This document shows positions 8,590 to 17,843 of a DNA stretch of 64,000 nucleotides, piece after piece (the stretch's first letter is position 1; every line of letters starts with the position of its first letter). This DNA comes from Fidelibacterota bacterium UBA7301. GTDB taxonomy: Bacteria; Fidelibacterota; Marinisomatia; Marinisomatales; TCS55. A program made the translations under genes and the position numbers. Location: NCBI GenBank assembly GCA_002471845.1, contig DKQT01000033.1, positions 1 through 64,000 on the forward strand, given 5' to 3'. The notes below the pieces were generated by a model. The model did no database searches. It saw only the letters and a program-made list of their open reading frames with translations, and was not told the DNA's origin.

Positions 8590-9552
8590 TTACCTCTTTA
8601 GATTCACCAACTTGGATTTAAACTCCCGCAGTTCACGCACATTGCCAATTTCGATCTCCCCGGAATCCCACTTTAACCGGAAATCTGCTTCAGAATCGGA
8701 ACCGCCCTGTTTTTGATAGAGCGGGTAAAGGTCAGAATCTTCCCGGGGTTTGTTATGATGAAGGGTGGCTGTGATCTGATAAGCAATATCTTCAAGAATA
8801 TCATCAACGACTCTTGAAGGGAGTTGTTTTTCTAATAAACTTTGTTCGATCCGGGAAAAGCGCATCCCCCGCACAACATAATCCTGGTAGGCCTCCCAAG
8901 CAAAGGGAGCTACTGCCTTTACAGATTCAGCCATGGCATCGGAAAAGACACGAATTTCATATTGGGCATGAGGGTCAGATCGCAATCCAATAAAATGAAG
9001 CAGATTATGCAAATCGTTTTTCCAGTACCATTCAGTATAAAGATTCACCGGCAAAATTGCGCGGATCAGTTCCCGGGCCAAACCGGCTTCATTCAATTCC
9101 TGGTACATTTCAAAACTGCGATCAGAAATTTCCTGGAAATAATTTAAAACTTTATCAGTGAGTTTTTTGGGGACTTTCCCGGCACGACCTTGCTTATTCA
9201 AAGCGCTCTGGAACTGGATGTGTTCTGGTTCCGGATAATAAAATTCATCCCGTGCTTCTGAATAACGCAATGAATATTCATTAATGTTGGCTGTACGATG
9301 GCGCACCCATTGACGGGCCACAAAAATAGGCATCTTGCAATGAAACTTGAATTCCACCATTTCGAACGGCGTGGTGTGGCGATGACGCATGAGATAACGA
9401 ATTAATCCGCGATCTTGAGAGACCTTGCTGGTACCCTTACCATAGCTCACTCGAGCAGCCTGGACAATAGCATCATCTCCACCCATGGAATCCACAAGCC
9501 GGACGAACCCTTTATCCAAACATTTGATGGCATCTTCTGGTATTTGTGTCAT
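8590..9552 (-). CDS. thyX: Flavin-dependent thymidylate synthase
   Basis: Makes dTMP from dUMP with methylenetetrahydrofolate, FAD and NADPH. The ThyX signature is present as RHRTANINEYSLRY (RHR-x2-[SA]-N-x2-S-x-R form). At about 320 residues it is longer than the compact ThyX proteins, with an acidic C-terminal extension. It starts a minus-strand pair with radC and follows the CysQ-like phosphatase gene by four bases. No thyA is visible in the window. Confidence 0.93.
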   Translation of the reverse strand: MTQIPEDAIKCLDKGFVRLVDSMGGDDAIVQAARVSYGKGTSKVSQDRGLIRYLMRHRHTTPFEMVEFKFHCKMPIFVARQWVRHRTANINEYSLRYSEARDEFYYPEPEHIQFQSALNKQGRAGKVPKKLTDKVLNYFQEISDRSFEMYQELNEAGLARELIRAILPVNLYTEWYWKNDLHNLLHFIGLRSDPHAQYEIRVFSDAMAESVKAVAPFAWEAYQDYVVRGMRFSRIEQSLLEKQLPSRVVDDILEDIAYQITATLHHNKPREDSDLYPLYQKQGGSDSEADFRLKWDSGEIEIGNVRELREFKSKLVNLKR

Positions 9553-9556
9553 TTTT

Positions 9557-10336
9557 CTAATTTGCAGTTAAAATATTAAACGTTTTATCCACAGCATTAA
9601 TATCTCCGGCAATTAATCCTGGTTCAATCAACGTCTTTTCCTGATTGAAACTAACATGATTTCCTTTTAGGTCAATCAGCTTTCCACCGGCTTCGTTGAT
9701 AATGCAGTTTCCGGCACATATGTCCCACTCATTCTTGGGGCGAAGAGAGGCGAAAATGTCTGCCTTTCCGGCGGCAGTAAGTCCCAATTTGTATGCCACG
9801 GATCCAATGGCTCGAAGTTCACCAAATGTTCCATCGTAAGGCGACCACAACCCACGGCGCGTTTCGGATCGACTGTTCAAGATCACCATTTCGCCAACAT
9901 CATCTTTTGTTGCACAGGTGATCGATTTATCATTCAAATACGCCCCTGTACCCTTTGCCGCCGTGAATGTTTCTTGCGTAACAGGATTGTATAAAACACC
10001 AATAACTGGTATTCCATGTTCAACGAGTGCTATACTGACCACGAAATGGGGAATACCTTCAATGAATTCCTTGGTACCGTCAAGGGGATCTACCACCCAC
10101 ACCCGTTCTTTCGTTAACCGTTCCTTGGAATCCACCGTTTCTTCCGAAAGCCAACCATAATCGGGGCATGCTGCCGTCAGGATCTCTTTTAACCGGGAAT
10201 CAGCGGCGTGATCGGCGGTGGTTACTGGATTATGATACCCTTTGTCACGGATCTCGTAATCAGCTTTGTAATAGTTCAATATGATATTGCCCGCTTCCAG
10301 GGCAGCTGCTTGAGCTATTGATAGATCTGGATTCAT
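9557..10336 (-). CDS. cysQ: CysQ-type 3'(2'),5'-bisphosphate nucleotidase / inositol monophosphatase family
   Basis: Mg-dependent, lithium-sensitive-type phosphatase. WVVDPLDGTKEFIEGIPHF contains the DPxDGTxxF metal site, SEET supplies another ligand, and EWDICAGNCIINEAGG is the C-terminal WD-AG motif. The K-E-F-I version of the DGT motif is characteristic of CysQ/PAP phosphatases rather than inositol phosphatases (DGTxNF). Likely role: hydrolysis of 3'-phosphoadenosine 5'-phosphate formed in sulphate assimilation. Closely spaced with thyX downstream. Confidence 0.85.
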   Translation of the reverse strand: MNPDLSIAQAAALEAGNIILNYYKADYEIRDKGYHNPVTTADHAADSRLKEILTAACPDYGWLSEETVDSKERLTKERVWVVDPLDGTKEFIEGIPHFVVSIALVEHGIPVIGVLYNPVTQETFTAAKGTGAYLNDKSITCATKDDVGEMVILNSRSETRRGLWSPYDGTFGELRAIGSVAYKLGLTAAGKADIFASLRPKNEWDICAGNCIINEAGGKLIDLKGNHVSFNQEKTLIEPGLIAGDINAVDKTFNILTAN

Positions 10337-10472
10337 TGGTTCACACGTTTATTTTAACAAAATAAATTAAATTATAGACGGGTAAATTAGGGTGTTCAGA
10401 ATAATTCAGATAGAAGAATTATTTTATTAGATTCGCAATGAAGTAGCCAATAATTCATTTCCTGATCAATAA

Positions 10473-13400
10473 TTAAAATTTACTGTCACGTACACTGAAA
10501 TAACGTGATTTTGGATGTGAAAAATACCACCCGCAAACGGAAGCGGCCGGGAACATGGCCCGGGTTTCGGTGAGGGTAATTCCTGTATTCTTTTCCACCT
10601 CCAGCAATGACCAAATCTTGTCTTTTTCATCATGATTGGGGCAGGCCGGGTAACCGGGTGCTGGGCGAATACCCTGGTATTTTCCCTTGATAAGTCCTGC
10701 ATTGTCCAAATCTTCATCCGCCCCGTAGCCCCAAAATTCCTTCCGGACTCTTTCATGCATTCTTTCGGCCAAGGCCTCCGCTAGGCGGTCCGCCAGTACC
10801 TTGGCCATGATAGCGTTATAATCATCATTTTGATCCTCAAATTCTTTAACGATTGATTCCAGTCCGTGTCCCGCTGTCACTGCAAAGGTGCCTATGAAAT
10901 CATCTTTTGGTCCAATAAAGTCCGCTAAGCTGTAATTGAGCTGATCGGCGCCTTTATCCACTAATTGCCGTGGAAAGTGAAATTCAGTACCTGCTGAAAA
11001 AATGGTTTCTTTTTCTACATGGGCGGAATGAATACCAATGACTGCTTTGGCGGTCAACCATTTTTCCGCCACGATTTGCGCCAACAAACTCTGACCATCA
11101 TCAAACAGTTGCTGGGCTTCCTGCCCATATTTTTCATCAGAAAGTACCTTCGGATAGACACCCTTTAACTCCCAGGCATGAAATAATGGCGACCAGTCAA
11201 TATAATCCACCAGCTCATCCAAGGGATAATCCTTAAATACTTTTACACCCTGAAATTTGGGTTTTATAACCGAGTAACTACCCCAATCCACTGCAAACTT
11301 CCGTTTCCGCGCTGCTTCCAGGGATAAGATTTTAGTTGCAGACTTTTGGGCTCTGGTATCACGTATCTGTTCGAAATCTGCCCGAATTCCATCCACAAAA
11401 TCCGCTTTTTCATTTTCATTCAGCAGCTTGCTCACCACACCCACCGCTCGGGATGCATCGATCACATGCACCGTGGGACCGGAATAATGTTCCTCGATCT
11501 TGACGGCAGTATGCGTCCGGCTGGTGGTGGCTCCGCCGATCAGAAGGGGCACATCAAACTCCAGGCGCTCCATCTCTGCAGCTACATGGACCATTTCATC
11601 CAGGCTGGGGGTGATCAATCCGGATAGGCCAATAATATCCGCGCCTTCCTCTCTGGCTGTGGATAATATTTTATCTGGCGGCACCATCACACCCAAGTCA
11701 ATCACATCATAACCATTGCATCCCAGGACCACGCCTACAATATTTTTACCGATATCATGAACATCCCCCTTCACTGTGGCCATGACAATCTTGCCGTTTG
11801 ATTTCCCTGTGAGACCTAATTCATCTTTTTCTTTATCGATGAAGGGAACCAAATGAGCAACGGCTTTTTTCATCACACGAGCAGATTTCACCACTTGTGG
11901 TAAAAACATTTTTCCAGCACCAAATAAATCACCTACTACGTTCAAACCATCCATGAGTGGTCCCTCGATCACATGGATAGGACGGTCATATTTTTGTCGC
12001 GCTTCTTCCGTATCCTCATCAATATAATCAATGATTCCCTTAACCAACGCATGGCTCAACCGTTCTTCCACTGAATTTTCTCTCCAAGAAAGATCTTTCT
12101 CCTGGGTTTGCTTTACACCACGGTATTCCTCGGCGATTTCTACCAAGCGTTCTGTGGCGTCATCCCGGCGGTTGAAGAGAACGTCCTCGACACGTTCTTT
12201 TAGATCCGGAGCAATGTCATCATAAACGGCCAATTGACCGGCGTTAACAATGCCCATATCCATCCCTACCTGGATAGCGTGGTACAGAAAAGTAGAATGC
12301 ATGGCCTCCCGCACACCGTCATTGCCCCGGAATGAGAAAGAAAGATTGGACACACCCCCGCTGATGTGGACGCCTGGCAACGATTCCTTGATGGTTTTGG
12401 CCGCTTCGATGAACACTTTGGCGTATTCGTTATGTTCTGCAATACCAGTAGCCACCGCAAAAATATTCGGATCAAATATGATATCTTCCGGGGGAAAACA
12501 AACTTCTTCTGTCAATAGATTATATGCTTTAGTACAAATTTCCACTTTTCGGTCGTACGAATCAGCCTGCCCTTTTTCATCGAATGCCATCACAATCACT
12601 GCCGCACCATATTTTCGAATGATTCTGGCCTGATGGATGAAAACTTCTTCTCCTTCTTTCATGGAAATGGAATTAACGATGCCCTTGCCCTGCAGATTCT
12701 TCAACCCCGTCTCTAGTACCGACCATTTAGATGAATCAACCATCACCGGAACTTTCGCAATATCAGGCTCGGAAGCGATCAAGCGCAGAAAGGTTTCCAT
12801 GGCCTGTTCGGAATCCAGGAGACCCTCATCCATATTTACATCAATGACCTGGGCTCCGTTTTCGATCTGCTGCCTGGCCACTGACAATGCTTCTTCGTAA
12901 TTATTTTCGGAAATCAGGCGGCGAAAGCGGGCTGAACCAGTCACATTGGTACGTTCACCCACGTTCACAAAATTGCTTTCGGGACGAATGGTGACCGGCT
13001 CCAGTCCACTCAATTTGGTCAGCGATTCTATTTCAGGTACTGTGCGTGGTGCTACGCCACGCACAGCTTCAGCAATGACTTTGATGTGTTCCGGCGTTGT
13101 ACCGCAACAGCCACCCACCAAGTTTACTAAACCGTTCTCGGCAAATTCCTTTAAAACAGCTACCATGGACTCCGGCGATTCATCATATTCACCGAACTCA
13201 TTTGGTAGCCCTGCATTGGGATAGACAAAGGCGTAGGTGTCTGCTACTGCAGATAATTCATCCAACCAAGGCCGGATCTGTTCCGCGCCCAACGCGCAGT
13301 TAAGGCCCACCGCTGTTAAATCTGCATGACGAATAGAATGCCAGAAGGCTTCCACCGTTTGTCCAGAAAGTGTGCGTCCACTGGCATCAGTGATTGTGCC

Positions 13401-14012
13401 CGAAACAAAGACAGGAATATCTTCAGTTTTTTCTTCCAGTAATTCTTGAACAGCAAAAAGGGCTGCTTTACAATTAAGTGTATCAAATACTGTTTCGATA
13501 AGAAATATATCAACACCACCATCCACTAGACCCTGCGCCTGGTCTTTATAGGCTTGTTTGAGTTCATCAAAAGTAATATTCCGAAACCCGGGATCGTTCA
13601 CATCAGGGCTCAATGAAGCGGTACGGTTAGTTGGCCCCAAAGCACCGGCTACAAAGCGCGGTTTATCATTATAGGTTTTGGCAATAGACTTTGCAATCTT
13701 TGCCGCTTCGAGGTTGATCTCGTATGCCAAACCTTCTGTACCATAATCTAATTGGGAGATCACATTGGCGTTAAACGTATTTGTTTCAACAATATCGGCA
13801 CCGGCATCAAAATAAGCTTTATGGATCTCACCAACTATGTCGGGTCGAGTCAGGCATAGCAGGTCGTTATTGCCCTGTAGGTCATGATCATGATCCTTAA
13901 AACGATCACCTCTAAAATCATCTTCAGTAAGGCTGTATGACTGGACCATTGTTCCCATGGCGCCGTCAAGAACAAGTATTCTATCTTGTAATATGTCTTT
14001 AATCTTATGCAT
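10473..14012 (-). CDS. metH: Cobalamin-dependent methionine synthase
   Basis: Full-length MetH, 1179 residues, transferring methyl from methyltetrahydrofolate to homocysteine through B12. Order: homocysteine domain with zinc ligands including Cys302-Cys303 (GGCCGTTPEH); pterin-binding domain starting near NFVNVGERTNVTGS; cobalamin domain with DVHDIGKN, His752 being the lower axial ligand; C-terminal reactivation domain ending with GIRPAPGYPACPNH and FPAASVCGWYF. The start ATG follows directly after a U-tract of a leader terminator; there is no classical Shine-Dalgarno, but GGGG of the terminator stem lies nine bases upstream. Expression is predicted to be shut by S-adenosylmethionine through the leader switch. 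Confidence 0.97.
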   Translation of the reverse strand: MHKIKDILQDRILVLDGAMGTMVQSYSLTEDDFRGDRFKDHDHDLQGNNDLLCLTRPDIVGEIHKAYFDAGADIVETNTFNANVISQLDYGTEGLAYEINLEAAKIAKSIAKTYNDKPRFVAGALGPTNRTASLSPDVNDPGFRNITFDELKQAYKDQAQGLVDGGVDIFLIETVFDTLNCKAALFAVQELLEEKTEDIPVFVSGTITDASGRTLSGQTVEAFWHSIRHADLTAVGLNCALGAEQIRPWLDELSAVADTYAFVYPNAGLPNEFGEYDESPESMVAVLKEFAENGLVNLVGGCCGTTPEHIKVIAEAVRGVAPRTVPEIESLTKLSGLEPVTIRPESNFVNVGERTNVTGSARFRRLISENNYEEALSVARQQIENGAQVIDVNMDEGLLDSEQAMETFLRLIASEPDIAKVPVMVDSSKWSVLETGLKNLQGKGIVNSISMKEGEEVFIHQARIIRKYGAAVIVMAFDEKGQADSYDRKVEICTKAYNLLTEEVCFPPEDIIFDPNIFAVATGIAEHNEYAKVFIEAAKTIKESLPGVHISGGVSNLSFSFRGNDGVREAMHSTFLYHAIQVGMDMGIVNAGQLAVYDDIAPDLKERVEDVLFNRRDDATERLVEIAEEYRGVKQTQEKDLSWRENSVEERLSHALVKGIIDYIDEDTEEARQKYDRPIHVIEGPLMDGLNVVGDLFGAGKMFLPQVVKSARVMKKAVAHLVPFIDKEKDELGLTGKSNGKIVMATVKGDVHDIGKNIVGVVLGCNGYDVIDLGVMVPPDKILSTAREEGADIIGLSGLITPSLDEMVHVAAEMERLEFDVPLLIGGATTSRTHTAVKIEEHYSGPTVHVIDASRAVGVVSKLLNENEKADFVDGIRADFEQIRDTRAQKSATKILSLEAARKRKFAVDWGSYSVIKPKFQGVKVFKDYPLDELVDYIDWSPLFHAWELKGVYPKVLSDEKYGQEAQQLFDDGQSLLAQIVAEKWLTAKAVIGIHSAHVEKETIFSAGTEFHFPRQLVDKGADQLNYSLADFIGPKDDFIGTFAVTAGHGLESIVKEFEDQNDDYNAIMAKVLADRLAEALAERMHERVRKEFWGYGADEDLDNAGLIKGKYQGIRPAPGYPACPNHDEKDKIWSLLEVEKNTGITLTETRAMFPAASVCGWYFSHPKSRYFSVRDSKF

Positions 14013-14015
14013 AAT

Positions 14016-14039
14016 AAAAAACCCCGGTGCTATACGGGG
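14016..14039 (-). terminator. metH leader: Riboswitch expression platform: attenuator terminator before metH
   Basis: In minus-strand sense, CCCCG (14039-14035) and CGGGG (14026-14022) form a 5-bp GC stem with an 8-base loop, followed by six U (14021-14016). The AUG of metH starts four bases after this tract. The loop and descending strand contain UAGCACC (14032-14026), exactly complementary to GGUGCUA (14059-14053) inside the aptamer. The two pairings exclude each other, giving an antiterminator/terminator choice. The descending GGGG may also serve as the ribosome-binding site, so control could be translational too. Confidence 0.8.
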
Positions 14040-14040
14040 C

Positions 14041-14100
14041 TATCCGCCTTTTTAGCACCATTTCTACATGTCGCGGCAATAGGGCACAAATCACGACGCC
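14041..14100 (-). promoter_or_regulatory. metH leader: SAM-II-type S-adenosylmethionine riboswitch aptamer upstream of metH
   Basis: Minus-strand RNA shows a P1 hairpin GUCGUG (14097-14092) / CGCGAC (14075-14070). The loop contains UGAUUU, CCCUAUUGC, and downstream single-stranded AAAUGGUGCUAAAAAGGC, where GGC can pair back with GCC of the P1 loop in an H-type pseudoknot. This order (UGAUUU, UAUUGC, AAAUG, GCUAAAAAGG) is the conserved core of SAM-II and the related SAM-V class. It sits immediately before metH, a usual gene for SAM control. Class assignment is by recalled consensus, not by covariance search. Confidence 0.85.
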
Positions 14101-14408
14101 TGAAAATTAACTGTAAAACTGAATCGAAGCCAAACTTAAAGTCATTTCTTATATTTCTTGGTCAGTTTGACAGTCATACGTAGTTTCCTCATTGGATGTA
14201 GGTGAATTGAAGGTACGAATCCAAAAAGTTTTTTCGGTCTGATTTTAGACCACAAAGAAATAGTTATAAAAAATTTTCAACCTTCAGAAGAATCAATTCA
14301 TTCTTTCTGTGGAATTCTACCTCGGCTGAAGAGCCGACAGCTTCCTTCCCTTCGTCTTCAATCCAAAATAACAGTAACCCTAAGTTGATAAATTTTTGGA
14401 GTTAGAAA
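14101..14408. other. Divergent metH/rng intergenic region
   Basis: About 300 bases between the metH leader and rng with no convincing open frame. It must contain the metH promoter (minus strand) and the rng promoter (plus strand). A short perfect hairpin, TCGGCT-GAAG-AGCCGA, lies at 14322-14337 without a following T-run. A GGAG ribosome-binding site is at 14398-14401 ahead of rng. Nothing else was recognised. Confidence 0.5.
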
Positions 14409-15983
14409 ATGAAAAAAGAAATTTTTATCAGCGAAAGCATGGGGGAATCTCGTATTGCTATCGTCGAAGAAGGATCGCTCGTTGAAGTTTATGTCGAGAA
14501 GCAGGACCGTCATCGCATGGTGGGAAATATTTATAAAGGACAAGTTGAAAATGTCCTCCCCGGTATGCAAGCTGCCTTTATTGATATCGGTTATGATATC
14601 AATGCATTCCTCCCTTTCTCTGAAATAGAAAATTCTGCCTATCTGGCGGATGTGGATGAAGAAGACCGACGTCCATCCAATAGTCGTAATAAGAAAAACG
14701 GCCAGCAAAAAAATCGTAAGAAATTTCAGGATAATATTGATGTTGAGTTGAAATCCGGACAGGATATTTTTGTCCAGGTGATCAAAGAAGCATTCGCCGG
14801 AAAAGGTCCTCGTGTTACCACTGAAATCGCTCTTCCGGGACGACTCCTTGTTTTGGTCCCCAATGCCAATTATATTGGTATTTCTAAAAAAATATGGGAT
14901 AAATACGAACGCCGGCGGTTAAAAAAGATTGTTTCCTCATTGAAAGAAAAAGGTGTGGGGGTAATTGTACGTACCGTTGCTGAGGGGAAAAGTGAAGAAC
15001 TGATCAAAAATGATTTTTCCATACTGGTTGAAAACTGGAAAAAATTGCAAAATAAAAGCGATCGATCCAAAGGGCCTACTTTAGTTTATGAGGATTTAGA
15101 AACCGCATCCAGTGTTATCCGGGATCTCTTTACCCCGGATATCAATAAAATAGCAATTGATTCTAAAAAACTATACCGCAAACTCCAGGGATACCTGGAA
15201 GATGTATCGCCCAATATGGCCAATCGATTGGAGCATTATAAACTTAAAAAACCCCTGTTTGAAAGTATGGGAATCGAGACAGAATTAGATAAACTGCTGA
15301 GACCAAAAGTTTGGCTCAAAAGCGGTGCCTATCTCATTATTGAAAAAACAGAAGCTATGGTTGTAGTTGATGTCAACAGCGGCCGGTTCGTGGGCAAAAA
15401 GAATCATGAGGAAAATTCACTTAAAATAAACCTTGATGCCTGCAAAGAAGTGGCCCGGCAGCTTCGCCTGAGAGACTTATCCGGGTTGGTTGTGATCGAT
15501 TTCATTGATATGAGGGAAGAAGCAAACCGACGAAAAATATATTATGAATTACGTAAGGAATTAAAGAAAGACCGGGCCAAGGTAGCAGTGTCCCCCATTT
15601 CAGATTTTGGCCTTTTGGAGATGACACGCCAACGGATTCGTTTGAGTTTATTGGATTCTATGAGTGAAGAATGCCCAACCTGTCATGGTGCCGGACGTAT
15701 TATGTCCCGGGAAACACTGGTAACGCGGATTGACTATTGGCTACGGCGGTATAAATCCAAACACCGGAGTCTGAAACTGAAATTGGAACTTCATCCAGAG
15801 ATCGCCCATTTCATGAAAGATAATAAAAAAGCACTCCGGGGATTAATGTGGCAAAACTTTACCTATATAACTATTGAAGGAAATCCGGAAATAGCACGTG
15901 ATGAATTTCGATTCTTAAGCACCAAAAATGGTTATAAAGAAATTGAGCACGTAGGTGTTGAACACAAAAACGAATTAGCTTAA
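14409..15983 (+). CDS. rng: Ribonuclease G/E family endoribonuclease
   Basis: Endoribonuclease for 16S rRNA maturation and mRNA decay. An S1 domain (residues about 35-125) is interrupted by a charged insertion rich in N, K and R. The catalytic DNase I-like core contains VVVDVNSGRF and LSGLVVIDFIDM, whose aspartates hold Mg. The zinc-link motif CPTCHGAGRI follows, then a small C-terminal domain. At 524 residues it is RNase G-sized, without the RNase E scaffold tail. It is followed directly by rplU and rpmA, a common arrangement. Confidence 0.94.
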   Translation: MKKEIFISESMGESRIAIVEEGSLVEVYVEKQDRHRMVGNIYKGQVENVLPGMQAAFIDIGYDINAFLPFSEIENSAYLADVDEEDRRPSNSRNKKNGQQKNRKKFQDNIDVELKSGQDIFVQVIKEAFAGKGPRVTTEIALPGRLLVLVPNANYIGISKKIWDKYERRRLKKIVSSLKEKGVGVIVRTVAEGKSEELIKNDFSILVENWKKLQNKSDRSKGPTLVYEDLETASSVIRDLFTPDINKIAIDSKKLYRKLQGYLEDVSPNMANRLEHYKLKKPLFESMGIETELDKLLRPKVWLKSGAYLIIEKTEAMVVVDVNSGRFVGKKNHEENSLKINLDACKEVARQLRLRDLSGLVVIDFIDMREEANRRKIYYELRKELKKDRAKVAVSPISDFGLLEMTRQRIRLSLLDSMSEECPTCHGAGRIMSRETLVTRIDYWLRRYKSKHRSLKLKLELHPEIAHFMKDNKKALRGLMWQNFTYITIEGNPEIARDEFRFLSTKNGYKEIEHVGVEHKNELA

Positions 15984-16008
15984 ATTCCGCGGCTTTTTTG
16001 GAGAAAAA

Positions 16009-16383
16009 ATGTTTGCAATCGTCAATATAGCAGGAAAACAATATCGTGTCGCAAAGGGTGACCAAATCAAAGTAGCCAGATTGGATACTGAATCCGGGGA
16101 AAATGTGAAATTTGACCAAGTCCTTTTGACTGATGACGGTAAAAATGTTCAGGTTGGAGCGCCAACAGTTAAAGGTGCATCTGTATCTGGAACAGTGCTG
16201 GACAATGGGCGTAATCCTAAAGTTATTGTTTTTAAGAAAAAACGCCGAAAAGGATACCGCAGGAAAAATGGCCATCGCCAAGATTATTCATTAATACAAA
16301 TTGATGAAATTTTCGCTTCCGCGCCTAAGAAAAAGTCAGCACCTAAGAAAGCAGCTGCGAAAGCTGAAAAGAAAGAAGATTAA
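16009..16383 (+). CDS. rplU: 50S ribosomal protein L21
   Basis: 124 residues, beginning MFAIVNIAGKQYRVAKGD, the standard L21 N-terminus, with the RNA-binding KKKRRKGYRRKNGHRQ segment. A lysine/alanine-rich tail of about 20 residues extends beyond the usual 103-residue length. Start has GGAG eight bases upstream. Two bases separate it from rpmA. Confidence 0.97.
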   Translation: MFAIVNIAGKQYRVAKGDQIKVARLDTESGENVKFDQVLLTDDGKNVQVGAPTVKGASVSGTVLDNGRNPKVIVFKKKRRKGYRRKNGHRQDYSLIQIDEIFASAPKKKSAPKKAAAKAEKKED

Positions 16384-16385
16384 TT

Positions 16386-16634
16386 ATGGCACATAAAAAA
16401 GGTGTAGGCAGTTCCAAAAACGGTCGGGATTCCAATGCTAAACGGCTTGGGGTTAAAGTGACCGACGGACAAAATATCCTCGCTGGGGGAATTATTCTCA
16501 AACAGCGCGGTACAAAATTTCACCCCGGTGTTAATGTTCGCCGCGGCGGTGATGACACTTTATTCGCAACTGCTGACGGCATGGTAAAATTCAACCGCAA
16601 AGGCCGTGACCGTAAGGTTGTCAACGTTTTATAA
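16386..16634 (+). CDS. rpmA: 50S ribosomal protein L27
   Basis: 82 residues starting MAHKKGVGSSKNGRDSNAKR, the typical L27 N-terminal tail that reaches the peptidyl-transferase centre. There is no Firmicutes-type cleavable N-terminal extension. It closes the rng-rplU-rpmA unit and is followed by an intrinsic terminator. Confidence 0.98.
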   Translation: MAHKKGVGSSKNGRDSNAKRLGVKVTDGQNILAGGIILKQRGTKFHPGVNVRRGGDDTLFATADGMVKFNRKGRDRKVVNVL

Positions 16635-16668
16635 ACGGATAATACAAACTTCATCTCATTCTCGTTAA

Positions 16669-16700
16669 AACCCCGTTCTGCATTGAGGAGCGGGGTTTTT
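16669..16700 (+). terminator. Intrinsic terminator after rpmA
   Basis: ACCCCG at 16669-16674 and CGGGGT at 16691-16696 form a GC-rich hairpin followed by a T-run. It ends the rng-rplU-rpmA transcript and separates it from mdh. Confidence 0.85.
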
Positions 16701-16766
16701 CCAGTTATAGACCAATGAACGGACTTAATTTCATAATGAATTATCAATTAATAAAAGGATTAAAAC

Positions 16767-17702
16767 ATGTCTCGACCTAAAATTGCATTAATCGGCGGAG
16801 GGCAAATTGGCGGAAATCTGGCCTTGCTGGCGGCCCAGAAAGAACTGGGTGACATTGTTATTTTTGATATCCCGAAAGCAGAAGGTATGGTCAAAGGGAA
16901 AGCCCTGGACATCATGCAGCTTCGTCCCCATGATGGTTATGATGCTGACATTTCCGGCACTTCTAACTGGAATGATGTGAAAGATGCGGACATATTTATC
17001 ATTACCGCCGGAATCCCCAGAAAGCCCGGTATGAATCGTGAAGATCTCCTGGGGATCAATCTGGGTATAATGAAGGATGTTGCCACCAATATTAAGGAAC
17101 AGGCGCCGAATGCTTTTGTCATTGTGATTTCTAATCCCCTGGATGCCATGGTTTATGCATTTCACAAAGTCGCGGGTTTTAGTAAAAAAATGGTTGTCGG
17201 TATGGCCGGTGCACTGGACAGTGCCCGCTTCCGTACTTTTATCGCTATGGAAACCGGTTGTTCAGTCCAGGACGTCACCTGTATGGTTTTGGGAGGCCAT
17301 GGCGACACCATGGTTCCTGTCACGCGTCTAGCTACGGTTGGAGGCGTCCCTGTGGAAGAGTTGATCCCTTCTAACCGACTGGAAAAAATCGTGAACCGTA
17401 CACGATTTGCCGGTGGTGAGATCGTGAAATTATTCGGTAATGGTTCCGCTTTTTATGCGCCGGCCCAATCGGCAATTGAAATCGCTGAATCCTACCTGCG
17501 GGATAAAAAACGAGTCATACCCTGCGCTTCTCTTTGTGAAGGCGAGTTCGGTGTTGATGGTTACTTCATCGGAGTCCCTTCGGTGATTGGCGCCGGTGGT
17601 GTGGAACGCATACTGGAATTCGAGCTTAAGGAAGATGAAAAAGCCGCCCTGAACAATACATTGGAAGCGGTGAAAAAGACTGTCGCAGAAACTGGATTAT
17701 AG
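16767..17702 (+). CDS. mdh: Malate dehydrogenase (LDH-like type)
   Basis: NAD-dependent malate/oxaloacetate interconversion in the TCA cycle. Rossmann motif IALIGGGQIGGNLALLA, the acidic NAD-selecting Asp at the end of the second strand (IVIFDI), substrate arginine in GIPRKPGMNREDLL, and the catalytic His in VLGGHGDTMVPV. The 311-residue length and G-GHGD-MVP form match the tetrameric LDH-like malate dehydrogenases common in FCB bacteria. AAAGGA lies upstream of ATG. Monocistronic, flanked by terminators. Confidence 0.95.
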   Translation: MSRPKIALIGGGQIGGNLALLAAQKELGDIVIFDIPKAEGMVKGKALDIMQLRPHDGYDADISGTSNWNDVKDADIFIITAGIPRKPGMNREDLLGINLGIMKDVATNIKEQAPNAFVIVISNPLDAMVYAFHKVAGFSKKMVVGMAGALDSARFRTFIAMETGCSVQDVTCMVLGGHGDTMVPVTRLATVGGVPVEELIPSNRLEKIVNRTRFAGGEIVKLFGNGSAFYAPAQSAIEIAESYLRDKKRVIPCASLCEGEFGVDGYFIGVPSVIGAGGVERILEFELKEDEKAALNNTLEAVKKTVAETGL

Positions 17703-17726
17703 TCCAATTTTTAATTGTTCTTGTGA

Positions 17727-17752
17727 AAGCCCTGCTATGGCGGGGCTTTTTT
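17727..17752 (+). terminator. Intrinsic terminator after mdh
   Basis: AAGCCCTGC (17727-17735) pairs with GCGGGGCTT (from 17740) as a 9-bp stem with one T-G pair and a four-base loop, followed by a T-run. Confidence 0.88.
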
Positions 17753-17843
17753 ATTTCTATCTTTTGGTCTAAATAAAATTTAAAATCCAGTGACAACCTT
17801 TTTAAAAAATGCCGTGTCATACCCTTTGTGACGACTGAAAATC

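Noticed and set aside
12250..12633. Plus-strand open frames across metH
   Set aside because: Several such frames appear opposite metH; none has a start signal, domain or exported feature, and metH is certain.
14041..14100. Cobalamin or SAM-I riboswitch before metH
   Set aside because: No B12-box and no SAM-I kink-turn/P1-P4 layout; the order of conserved segments and the compact pseudoknot fit SAM-II instead.
14322..14337. Hairpin TCGGCT/AGCCGA as a terminator
   Set aside because: No T-run follows on either strand; kept only as an unexplained hairpin.
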